Assembly: GCF_020616555.1 (NCBI RefSeq)
Contig: NZ_CP085173.1
Span: 3,731,501-3,795,500 of the forward strand
DNA from: Streptomyces longhuiensis
GTDB lineage: Bacteria; Actinomycetota; Actinomycetes; Streptomycetales; Streptomycetaceae
DNA: 64,000 nt
Direction of reading: 5' to 3'
Part shown: positions 45,956 through 53,598 of the stretch, in pieces
Layout of the letters: each line of letters starts with the position of its first letter
Numbering within the stretch: the stretch's first letter is position 1
The notes under the pieces: model-generated
Databases searched by the model: none
What the model was told of the DNA's origin: nothing
The model's input: the letters and a program-made list of their open reading frames with translations, nothing else
Program-made: the position numbers and the translations under genes

Positions 45956-48147
45956 CGCAGCGCCTCGGTGCGCGGTGCCGGGGCGGGCGCGGGCGGGGGC
46001 GGCGGGGCCGAGGACTCGCGGAAGCCGTACTTCGACCACCAGCGCGCCAGCGGGGCCGGTGCCCACCAGGCCCATTTGCCGAGCAGCGCCATCGTCGCGG
46101 GCACCAGCAGGCCTCGTACGATCGTCGCGTCCACGAGGACCGCGATGACCAGGCCGACCCCGATCATCTTCATGAAGAGGATCGAGGAGGCCATGAAGCC
46201 GCCGACGACCACGACGAGCAGCAGTGCCGCGCTCGTGATGATCTTGGCTGTGCGCTGGACTCCCAGGGCCACCGACTCGACCGGGTCGCCGCTCACCTCC
46301 CACTCCTCACGGACGCGGGAGAGCAGGAACACCTCGTAGTCCATCGCGAGGCCGAACGCGATCGCCACGACCAGGACCGGGAAGTTGGCGTCCACCGCTC
46401 CGATCGGTTCGAAGCCCAGGAGGCCCGAGAGGTGGCCGTCCTGGAAGATCCACTTGATCGCTCCGAACGCGGCCAGGAGCGAGAGGAGGTTGAGGATCAC
46501 CGACTTGAGCGGGAGGAGCAGGGAGCCGAAGGCCAGGAAGAGGACGAAGAACGAGACGACCGCTACGAAGAGGGCCATCCACGGGAGGCGTTCGCCGATC
46601 ATGCCGACGATGTCGACCCGGGACGCGGGCATGCCCGTCAGGAGCGTGTCCGCGCCGGCCGGGGGCGCCGTGGCGCGCAGGTCGTGGACCATGCTCTGCG
46701 CGGCGTCGGACATGGCGTCCGGCGTGTAGCGGAGCGTGATGCGCGCGTCGTTGCCCTCGAAGGCCGTCGGGGTCGCGGAGGCCACTCCGTCGACCTTGGC
46801 CAACTTGGCTGCGTAGGCCGCCACTTCGGCGCGGTCCACGGGGCCGGTGGCGCCCTGGACGACCGAGGTCATGATCTGTGCGGGGTTCGTCCCGAAGTCC
46901 GACGCGAGCGTCTTGCCGACCACCTTCGCGTCGGCGTCCGAGGGCAGCACCCACTCGCCGGGGCGTGCCCAGTTGACGCCGAGGAGCGGGGCTCCGAGTC
47001 CCACGAGGACGGCGACGATCGCCAGCGAGGAGATCAGCGGCTTGCGCATGACCGCGTGGGCCGTGCGGTACCAGCGGCCCTCCTTCTCCGGCTTGGGGGC
47101 GCGGTTCCTGCCGCCCAGCGGGATACGCCACTTGTCGATGCTGTGCCCGGTGTACCGCAGCAGGGCCGGCAGGAGGGTGAGGGAGCCGACCACCGCGAAC
47201 GCCACCACGGCGACCGCCGCGTACCCCATCGAGGAGAGGAAGCGGGAGGGGAAGAAGGCCAGTCCCGCGAAGGAGATCGCCACGGCGACACCGGAGAAGG
47301 CGACCGTGCGGCCCGCCGTCGCGGTGGCGCGCTCCACGGCCGTGTCGACGTCGGCGCCCGCGTGGAGTTCTTCGCGGAAGCGGTTCACGAGGAACAGCGC
47401 GTAGTCGATCGCGAGACCGAGGCCGAGGATCGTGATGACGTTGATGACCGTGCTGGAGATATCCGTGAACATCGTCAGGACGCGGAGCACGACGAAGGAG
47501 CCCAGCGCCACGAACGAGCCGACGGCCAGCGGCAGGAGTGCCGCGATCGCGCTGCGGAAGATCAGGACCAGGAGGATCAGGAGGATCGGGACCGACAGCA
47601 TCTCGGCGCGCGCGATGTCCGAGCCGGTGAGGGTGTTGACCTGGTCGGTCATCGCGGCGACGCCGCCGTAGCGGACCGTGACGCCGTCGGCCGCGAAGTC
47701 GTCCTTGATCTTCTCCAGCGCCTCGACCTGCTTCTGGTCGTCATCGCTGGTGAACTGGACGGTCGCGTAGGTCTGTTGGTTGTTCTTGGACACGTACGCG
47801 CTCGGGTCCTGACCGCCGGGGTGCCAGAACGAGTCCAGGCGGGCGATGCCGGCGCGCGGGACGTCGTCCAGCGCGGCGCGGACGGCCGCGCCGAAGGAGT
47901 CGACCGTGGCGTTCTTGTTCTTCGACTCGTACAGGACGATGAGATCGTTGGACTCGCGGCCGAGCGGGCCGTCGAGGACCTTGTCGGCCTGTACGGACTC
48001 GCTGGCCGGGTCGTCGAAGCCGGCGCCGCCGGTGAACGAGCCGAAGACCCCGGTGCCCCACACGCCGGCGAACAGCGTGAAGACGACTGCCGCGATGACG
48101 ACCCATTTCCGGCGCCGCGCGGTGAACTTTCCGATAGCGGCAAACAC
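45952..48147 (-). CDS. MmpL/RND-family lipid or drug exporter
   Basis: 731 residues. TM1 (about 13-32), a periplasmic porter domain, a five-TM block (about 180-330) with GLGLAIDYALFLVNRFREE, a second porter domain, and a final TM block (about 525-700) with AFGLAMDYEVFLLSRVREE; these paired Asp-Tyr motifs carry the proton relay. MmpL proteins export lipids, siderophores and polyketides. GTG 48147 has AGGGAGA upstream. It probably exports the locus product, together with the coupled repeat protein. Confidence 0.9.
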   Translation of the reverse strand: MFAAIGKFTARRRKWVVIAAVVFTLFAGVWGTGVFGSFTGGAGFDDPASESVQADKVLDGPLGRESNDLIVLYESKNKNATVDSFGAAVRAALDDVPRAGIARLDSFWHPGGQDPSAYVSKNNQQTYATVQFTSDDDQKQVEALEKIKDDFAADGVTVRYGGVAAMTDQVNTLTGSDIARAEMLSVPILLILLVLIFRSAIAALLPLAVGSFVALGSFVVLRVLTMFTDISSTVINVITILGLGLAIDYALFLVNRFREELHAGADVDTAVERATATAGRTVAFSGVAVAISFAGLAFFPSRFLSSMGYAAVAVVAFAVVGSLTLLPALLRYTGHSIDKWRIPLGGRNRAPKPEKEGRWYRTAHAVMRKPLISSLAIVAVLVGLGAPLLGVNWARPGEWVLPSDADAKVVGKTLASDFGTNPAQIMTSVVQGATGPVDRAEVAAYAAKLAKVDGVASATPTAFEGNDARITLRYTPDAMSDAAQSMVHDLRATAPPAGADTLLTGMPASRVDIVGMIGERLPWMALFVAVVSFFVLFLAFGSLLLPLKSVILNLLSLLAAFGAIKWIFQDGHLSGLLGFEPIGAVDANFPVLVVAIAFGLAMDYEVFLLSRVREEWEVSGDPVESVALGVQRTAKIITSAALLLVVVVGGFMASSILFMKMIGVGLVIAVLVDATIVRGLLVPATMALLGKWAWWAPAPLARWWSKYGFRESSAPPPPPAPAPAPRTEALR

Positions 48148-48224
48148 TTCTGTCTCCCTGAATCAATCAAATGGCGTGTGGCGAGCGTCAGTTTCGTGTG
48201 ACGTCGGCGGCGGGTGGCTGCGGT

Positions 48225-48253
48225 GAATTCCGTTACGCAGCAGACGAATTCCG
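48225..48253. repeat. Direct repeat GAATTCCG, 21 bp apart, before the MmpL gene
   Basis: GAATTCCG at 48225-48232 and 48246-48253, two helical turns apart, 78 bases upstream of the MmpL start; possible activator site. Confidence 0.4.
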
Positions 48254-48302
48254 AGGCTTCCAGGAAAGGTGAGCGTCCGATATTCACGTTTCGGGGAAGG
48301 TG

Positions 48303-48935
48303 CTATGCCCCCTTCGAGACATCCGCGGCCGTGGCGGTCGCCCTGCGTTGGGCCAGCGCCGCGACCGCGCCGACGGCGACGGACAGGCCGAGGCCTATCG
48401 CGACGGAGTACACGGGGTCGTCGCTGACCGCTCCGCCGAAGTAACCCACGCCCACCGAGTAGGCGGCCCAGACGACTTCGGCGAGTGCGGCACCGATCGC
48501 GAACTTGCCGGCCGGGTAGCGCGCCGCACCGGCCGCGAGCCCGCCGAGGAGGCGCCCGCTGGGCAGGAAGCGGACGCCGACGACGAACGGGATCCCGCCG
48601 CGCTGCACCCGCCCCGCGGCCCAGTCGAACAGCTCGCCCCTGCGCCCGCGCCCCGCGGCGCCGCCACGCACCCTGCGGCCGGCGAACCAGCCGAAGCGGT
48701 GGATGAGGACGTCGCCGGCGAGCGCGCTGCCGGCCACCGAGAGCAGCACCAGGACGAGGGACATCTCGCCGCGCGCGGCGAGCATCCCGCCGGTGACCAG
48801 GAGCACCGCGTTGGGCAGCAGGGGCGGCAGCGTGGTGACCGCGAGGATCGCGTACGCCCAGCAGGCGGCGCCCGACATCCGGGTGGACAGGCCGGACGTG
48901 AAGTCGACCCACGACATGAGTGAGGCGAAGTCCAT
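48303..48935 (-). CDS. DedA/VTT-family membrane protein
   Basis: 210 residues, four to five TM helices. The DedA pattern is visible: PPLLPNAVLLVTGGMLAARG, the loop with RFGWFAGRR, and FVVGVRFLPSGRLLGGLAAG, the conserved F.RF.P.GR..... segment. DedA proteins scramble or flip phospholipids and undecaprenyl phosphate. ATG 48935 follows GGGAAAGGGAGA. Minus-strand neighbour of the MmpL gene, possibly co-regulated. Confidence 0.85.
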   Translation of the reverse strand: MDFASLMSWVDFTSGLSTRMSGAACWAYAILAVTTLPPLLPNAVLLVTGGMLAARGEMSLVLVLLSVAGSALAGDVLIHRFGWFAGRRVRGGAAGRGRRGELFDWAAGRVQRGGIPFVVGVRFLPSGRLLGGLAAGAARYPAGKFAIGAALAEVVWAAYSVGVGYFGGAVSDDPVYSVAIGLGLSVAVGAVAALAQRRATATAADVSKGA

Positions 48936-49075
48936 CGGTCTCCCTTTCCCTGGGCCCGATGCCTCTTTGGAGGCATGCGCTGGGTCTTTGGTGAGGCGTG
49001 TTCCCAGGTCAGAGGCCCACTAGCGTCGCTGTGGGCAGCGGCGGGGCGTGTCCTGAGCTCCAACAGTAACCTACG

Positions 49076-49095
49076 CTATCGATAGTTTCACTATC
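49076..49095. promoter_or_regulatory. Overlapping palindromes between dedA and methyltransferase genes
   Basis: CTATCGATAG (49076-49085) is a perfect palindrome; GATAGT (49081-49086) and ACTATC (49090-49095) form a second inverted repeat with a 3-base spacer. Located just before the ATG at 49100. Candidate repressor operator. Confidence 0.5.
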
Positions 49096-49099
49096 ACTA

Positions 49100-49747
49100 A
49101 TGACGCAGGTGGCCATGACCGATGTGACGCTGTTCCTCCGAGAGTTCGCCCGCACCCGCCGGGACACCGGGGCCATCGCGCCCAGCAGTCCCCTGCTGGC
49201 GCGGGCCCTGACCCGCTATGTGATCCCCAGCCCCGGCCGCGCCCGCGCGGTCCTGGAGGTCGGCCCCGGTACGGGCGCCGTGACCCGGCGCATCAGGGCC
49301 TCGCTCGGCGCCCTGGACAGCCTCGACCTCGTCGAGGCCAACCCCCGCTTCGCCGAGCTCCTGCACCGCGACTACGGCGGCGACGAGCGGGTGCGGCTGC
49401 TCACCGGGCTCGTGCAGGAGCACGAGCTGGGGAGCTACGACACCATCGTGTGCGGGCTGCCGTTCGCCAATTTCGACGCGGGCACGGTCGAGGACATCTT
49501 CGGCAGGCTGCTCGCGGCGCTGCGTCCCGGCGGCACCCTGTCGTTCTTCGCGTACGCCGGGATGCCGCCGCTGCGCCGGGTGTTCACGACGGGCGGGGCG
49601 CGCGAGCGGACCCTCGCGGTGCAGGCCGTCGTCGGGCGGACCCTGGACCGGCACCGGTTCCGCACGGAGACGGTGTTCGGGAATCTGCCGCCCGCCCATG
49701 TGCACCATCTGGCGCCGGTGGCGCCACTGCTGGCGTACGCCGGGTGA
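49100..49747 (+). CDS. Class I SAM-dependent methyltransferase (phospholipid N-methyltransferase-like)
   Basis: 215 residues. N-terminal FLREFARTRRDTGAIAPSSPLLARAL resembles PmtA/ rRNA dimethylase-like enzymes. SAM motif I is VLEVGPGTGAVTRRI (about 50-64), motif II VEANPRFAELL, then YDTIVCGLPFANF in the NPPF position and a LRPGGTLSFFAY strand. Either a phospholipid/small-molecule methyltransferase or a resistance-type rRNA enzyme; the GLPFANF loop favours the former. ATG 49100 or in-frame 49115. Confidence 0.75.
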   Translation: MTQVAMTDVTLFLREFARTRRDTGAIAPSSPLLARALTRYVIPSPGRARAVLEVGPGTGAVTRRIRASLGALDSLDLVEANPRFAELLHRDYGGDERVRLLTGLVQEHELGSYDTIVCGLPFANFDAGTVEDIFGRLLAALRPGGTLSFFAYAGMPPLRRVFTTGGARERTLAVQAVVGRTLDRHRFRTETVFGNLPPAHVHHLAPVAPLLAYAG

Positions 49748-49758
49748 GCCGGCGGGGG

Positions 49759-50403
49759 CTACGCGCTGTGCCTGCGCCCGCTGCGGATCCGGGCGGAGGC
49801 GTCCTCCTGGGCGATCCGGCGCAGCGCCGCCATGGCCGCGTCGCCGAGGACCGTGCCGAGGACGACGCCCTCGACCTTGCCGTCGGCGCTGGGCACATCG
49901 GCGAGCGCGCCGAGCTCGGCGACCGCCAACTCCCCGGCCGCGGCGGCGTACTTGTCGAGCAGGGTGAGCAGGTCGCCCCGGTCGAGGTCGCGGTAGGTCA
50001 GCACGATCTGGACGAGCGCCTGCCAGCCCGGATTCTCCGGCTTCGCCGCCCAGCCGTGCCGGAGCACGAGCTCGCGGACCTCGCCCTCGGCCCGCTCCCG
50101 GTCCTCGTCGGTGCCCCGCTCGACGGCGGCCCTGGTCACCGCGGACTGCGCGACGCCGAGCATGCCGTGGACCGTGCGGGTCGGGGAGTCGACCTCGGAC
50201 AGGACGTCGCGTGCGGCCGCGATGGACAGGCCGCCGACCTCCAGCATCGCCCGGATCAGCTTGAGCCTGCGGACATGGGAATCGTCGTACGCGACCTGGT
50301 TCGGGCTGGTGCGCTCGCCCGGGGGCAACAGGCCCTCGCGCGAGTAGTACTTGATGGTGGGGACCGGAACTCCGGTACGCCGCGCCAGCTCTCCGATACG
50401 CAT
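49759..50403 (-). CDS. MerR-type transcriptional regulator (2)
   Basis: 214 residues. Canonical MerR N-terminus (MRIGELARRTGVPVPTIKYYSREGLLPPGERTSP is split across helices 1-2 and wing), then DDSHVRRLKLIRAMLEVGGLS. The helical C-terminal domain contains NPGWQALVQIVLTYRDLDRGD and GTVLGDAAMAALRRI, matching the regulator at 37250-37966. No metal-ligand cysteines. Divergent from the AfsA operon, which it may control, and convergent with the methyltransferase gene. ATG 50403. Confidence 0.86.
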   Translation of the reverse strand: MRIGELARRTGVPVPTIKYYSREGLLPPGERTSPNQVAYDDSHVRRLKLIRAMLEVGGLSIAAARDVLSEVDSPTRTVHGMLGVAQSAVTRAAVERGTDEDRERAEGEVRELVLRHGWAAKPENPGWQALVQIVLTYRDLDRGDLLTLLDKYAAAAGELAVAELGALADVPSADGKVEGVVLGTVLGDAAMAALRRIAQEDASARIRSGRRHSA

Positions 50404-50628
50404 TCCATGAGGATACTGCGCTTTCCCCGCGACGTGCTCCCCACCCGGTGCGCGGGAATGCGAAGACGCTTTTATCACCGTTGAATTCACGCGCCATCGC
50501 GCTTCCATGCGTGCCTGCGACGCTCATTCGGCAGCGAACCCCTCCGCTCAGACGGAAGCCTCACCGGATGTCTTCACGAGATGCCCGCGCGAGAAGTCCT
50601 CGAGGGACCCCAGCCAAAGGAAACAGGT
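50404..50628. promoter_or_regulatory. Divergent promoter region, MerR (2) and AfsA operon
   Basis: 225 bases. Contains the AfsA RBS AAAGGAAAC (50616-50624). I looked for an ArpA-type receptor box (ACATAC-like palindrome) and saw none. Confidence 0.45.
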
Positions 50629-51621
50629 ATGACCACACACGTGGCTCCGGAGATTCCTTCGGCGCCCGCCGAACTCAGTTACGGGCGCACCGTCGACCGC
50701 TCCCTGGTCCACCGGGCCGCGGTCTCCGAGGTCTTCGTCACGGACATCAGGGCGCTGGCCGCCAAGAAGGTCCGCTCCGCGGTCCAACTCCCGCTCACCC
50801 ACGGCTACTACAGCGACCATCTCCAGCGGCCCGCGGTCTACGACGCGCTGTTGCTCCTGGAGTCGGGCCGGCAGGCGGCCATCGCCGGGTCGCACGCGCA
50901 CATCGGGCTCTCCAAGGGCACCACGATGATCGTCGACACGTTCCGGCTCGACCTGTACGGACTCAAGGAACTGGTCGTCGGCCCGGAGCCCGGCCGGCTG
51001 CGCATCGACACCGAGTACATCGGGCAGCCCACGCGGCGCGGCCGCTACCGCAAGGGCAAGGTCGCCCAGCGCTACTTCGTCGACGACACCGAGGTCGGCG
51101 AGCACGAGATGGACGTGCTGTTCCTCAACCAGCACGAGAACGAGGTCCTGCGGCACGCGCAGCGCGGCACGCCCGCCCCGCTCACCTCGGACTTCTGCGA
51201 CCACGGGGCCGCCGTGGACGACATCTGGCAGGCCGAGCCCGCCCGGGTGGGCCGCGGCAACCCGCTGAACGTCGTCCTCTCCCGCCCCCAGACGTCCCCC
51301 GCCGCGGTCTCGGCCGAGGTCACCCCGCGCTTCGACAACCGCGCGCTGTTCGACCACGTCTACGACCACCTGCCCGCGATGACGCTCGTCGAGGCGGCGC
51401 GGCAGCTGGCCCTGCTGTCCACCGGCGAGCCGCAGACGACGTACGCCGTCGGGTTCGAGGCGCGCTTCTCGCGGTTCGCCGAGCTCGACGAGCCGGTGCA
51501 CGCCGAGGCGCCGCGGATGCGCGCGGACGGCGGCCGGACGCAGACCCCCGTGCGCTTCCTCCAGGGCGACGCCGAGATCGCGCACGTCACCGTCACCGTC
51601 GCACCCGGGAGTGAGCTGTGA
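50629..51621 (+). CDS. AfsA-family butenolide/gamma-butyrolactone synthase
   Basis: 330 residues with two AfsA hotdog repeats: LVHRAAVSEVFVTDIRAL (about 26-43) and SADEV-like QLPLTHGYYSDHL, the first repeat; HRVDHMLD-type second repeat here as LFDHVYDHLPAMTLVEAARQL (about 240-260). AfsA joins a beta-ketoacyl thioester to dihydroxyacetone phosphate, giving the butenolide phosphate precursor of A-factor-like hormones; homologues also work in metabolite clusters such as salinipostin. It heads an overlapping operon with a HAD protein and an SDR. Here the acyl donor could be the cluster PKS chain (inference). Confidence 0.9.
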   Translation: MTTHVAPEIPSAPAELSYGRTVDRSLVHRAAVSEVFVTDIRALAAKKVRSAVQLPLTHGYYSDHLQRPAVYDALLLLESGRQAAIAGSHAHIGLSKGTTMIVDTFRLDLYGLKELVVGPEPGRLRIDTEYIGQPTRRGRYRKGKVAQRYFVDDTEVGEHEMDVLFLNQHENEVLRHAQRGTPAPLTSDFCDHGAAVDDIWQAEPARVGRGNPLNVVLSRPQTSPAAVSAEVTPRFDNRALFDHVYDHLPAMTLVEAARQLALLSTGEPQTTYAVGFEARFSRFAELDEPVHAEAPRMRADGGRTQTPVRFLQGDAEIAHVTVTVAPGSEL

Positions 51622-52316
51622 GCAGCACGCAGGACGCGCGGGCGCCCCGTCGTCTCGCCGTCTGGACCGACTTCGGCGGGGTCCTCACCCCGCCGATCGC
51701 CCACACGATGGGCACCTTCTGCAAGGCGCAGGGCATCGATCCGCAGGCCCTTCAGCAGGCGCTCGGCAAGGTGACCGCCCGCTACTGCACCAGCGACATC
51801 ATGGAGCCGATCGACACCCCTCTCGTCTCCGAGGAGGAGTGGCTCGCGCAGGTCTCCGAAGCGCTCGCCGCCGACCACGGCGTGACCGGCGTCCATCTGA
51901 CGACGCTGGCCGACGCCTGGTTCGACGGGCGGGAGACCAACCACGCGTGGGTGGCGGCGCTGCGCACGTCGCGCGAGCGCGGCGCGTTCGTCGGGATGCT
52001 CTCCAACATGGTGCCGACCTGGGACGCGCACTGGCGCCGCATGGTCGACCCGGCGGAGCTCTTCGACGACGTCCTGCTGTCCTTCGAGGTCGGCCACCGC
52101 AAGCCGTCGCCCGGCATGTTCGCCCTCGCCGCCGAGCGCGCCGGGGTGCCGGCCGAGAACTGCGTGCTCGTCGACGACCTGGCGCACAACTGCGCGGGCG
52201 CTGAGGCGGCCGGCTGGCAGGCGATCCACTTCACCGACACGGCCGAGGCGGCGGAGCGGCTCGACGCGCTCCTGTCCGCGGCCCCCATCCTCCACTCCCA
52301 GGAGCTGACTCCGTGA
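51618..52316 (+). CDS. HAD-superfamily hydrolase (subfamily IA)
   Basis: 232 residues. Motif I is VWTDFGGVLTPP (nucleophile Asp, but Gly where most phosphatases have the second Asp), motif II MLSNM, motif III VGHRKPSPGMF and motif IV VLVDDLAHN. GTG 51618 overlaps the AfsA stop (GTGA) and its own stop overlaps the SDR start. By position it would remove phosphate from the AfsA product. The DFG variant also occurs in epoxide-hydrolase-N-terminal-like HADs; activity should be tested. Confidence 0.85.
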   Translation: MSSTQDARAPRRLAVWTDFGGVLTPPIAHTMGTFCKAQGIDPQALQQALGKVTARYCTSDIMEPIDTPLVSEEEWLAQVSEALAADHGVTGVHLTTLADAWFDGRETNHAWVAALRTSRERGAFVGMLSNMVPTWDAHWRRMVDPAELFDDVLLSFEVGHRKPSPGMFALAAERAGVPAENCVLVDDLAHNCAGAEAAGWQAIHFTDTAEAAERLDALLSAAPILHSQELTP

Positions 52317-53017
52317 GCCGTTCCGTGCTCGTCACCGGCGGGAACCGGGGCATCGGCCTCGCCACCGCCCGCGCCCTGGCCGAACAGGGCGACAAGGTCG
52401 CCGTCACGTACCGCACCGGTGAGCCGCCCGAGGGCCTGTTCGGGGTGCGCTGCGACGTCACGGACCCCGAGTCCGTGCGGCGCGCGGTCGACGAGGCCCG
52501 CATCCAGCACGGGCCGATCCAGGTGCTCGTCTCCAACGCCGGGATCACCCGCGACGAGCTGCTCGTCGGCATGGAGGACGACGACTTCCGCGCGGTCATC
52601 GAGACGAATCTGATGTCGGCGGTGACCGTCGCCAAGGAGGTCGTGCCGGACATGCTCAAGGCCCGCTGGGGCCGGGTCGTCCTCATGTCCTCGATGAGCG
52701 CGATGGCGGGCGCGCCCGGCCAGACCAACTACGCCGCGTCCAAGGCCGGGTTGATCGGTTTCGGCCGCTCGCTCGCCCGCGAGGTGGGCCGCCGCAACAT
52801 CACGGTCAACATCGTCTCGCCCGGCCTGATCGAGACCGACATGGTCAAGGACGTCACCGACGCCCGGCGTCAGCACGTCCTCGGCCAGACGTCCCTGTTC
52901 CGGGCCGGCACCCCTGACGAGGTCGCCGCCGCCGTCCGCTTCCTGGCAAGCGAGGAGGCCTCGTACGTCACGGCGGCGATCCTCCCGGTCACGGGCGGCC
53001 TCGGCGTGGGCCACTAG
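52313..53017 (+). CDS. SDR 3-oxoacyl-ACP reductase (FabG-like ketoreductase)
   Basis: 234 residues. NADP loop VTGGNRGIGLATA (about 7-19), NAG strand VLVSNAGI, catalytic Ser (MSSMSAM), Tyr and Lys (TNYAASKAG). Full Rossmann SDR, most like FabG/PKS ketoreductases. GTG 52313 overlaps the HAD stop (GTGA). Two roles are possible: KR of the type II PKS, or reductase of the butenolide intermediate as in gamma-butyrolactone pathways. No other KR is in the window, which favours the PKS role. Confidence 0.9.
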   Translation: MSRSVLVTGGNRGIGLATARALAEQGDKVAVTYRTGEPPEGLFGVRCDVTDPESVRRAVDEARIQHGPIQVLVSNAGITRDELLVGMEDDDFRAVIETNLMSAVTVAKEVVPDMLKARWGRVVLMSSMSAMAGAPGQTNYAASKAGLIGFGRSLAREVGRRNITVNIVSPGLIETDMVKDVTDARRQHVLGQTSLFRAGTPDEVAAAVRFLASEEASYVTAAILPVTGGLGVGH

Positions 53018-53065
53018 CCGGCCCGGTTTGCGGCACTCCAACGTCCCTTACAGGAAAGGAACTCC

Positions 53066-53509
53066 ATGTCCAACGCCACCGTTCTGGAGATCGCCCAGCA
53101 GATGGGCAAGATCTTCAACGACCTCGACGAGAAGGTCGCCCACGAGCTGGTCGCCCCCGGCTTCGTCGACTACGAGGCCCCGCCCGGCACCCCCGGCGGC
53201 CCGTCGGGCTACCTCGGCACCGCCCGCTGGATGAACTCCGTGTTCTCCGAGGCCGGCTGGGACCACATCGACTCGTTCGCGGACGGCGACAAGGCCGTCA
53301 TCCGGGTGCGCTTCACCGGTATCCACACCGGCAACTTCCTCGGCTTCGAGGGCACCGGCAACAAGGTCGACGTCGAGCACATCCACATCTACCGCGTCGG
53401 TGACGACGGTCTGGTGCACGAGCACTGGGCCTGCCGCCAGGACCTGTTCCTGCTGGCGCAGATCGGCGCCGTCGAGCTGAAGCTGCCGCCGGCGGGCACG
53501 CAGGCGTAA
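53066..53509 (+). CDS. SnoaL-like polyketide cyclase/hydroxylase family protein
   Basis: 147 residues in the NTF2-like cone fold of SnoaL/ester cyclases: LEIAQQMGKIFNDLDEKVAHELVAPGFVDYE, GYLGTARWMNSVF, and VEHIHIYRVGDDGLVHEHW with conserved acidic and His residues. SnoaL proteins close rings or assist hydroxylation in polyketides. Preceded by GGAAAGGAA. Same direction as the AfsA-HAD-SDR operon. Confidence 0.87.
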   Translation: MSNATVLEIAQQMGKIFNDLDEKVAHELVAPGFVDYEAPPGTPGGPSGYLGTARWMNSVFSEAGWDHIDSFADGDKAVIRVRFTGIHTGNFLGFEGTGNKVDVEHIHIYRVGDDGLVHEHWACRQDLFLLAQIGAVELKLPPAGTQA

Positions 53510-53528
53510 CGCCGTTCGTACGCGCGGG

Positions 53529-53560
53529 CCAGGCCGCCGGACCTTTCGAGGGCCGGCGGC
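53529..53560. terminator. Strong hairpin between SnoaL-like and MFS genes
   Basis: Perfect 10-bp arms AGGCCGCCGG (53529-53538) and CCGGCGGCCT (53551-53560), 12-base loop, no T-tract; 20 bases after the SnoaL-like stop. Confidence 0.6.
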
Positions 53561-53598
53561 CTCCTCGCGTCCCCAAGCCGTAGGAAAGGAAAGACATC

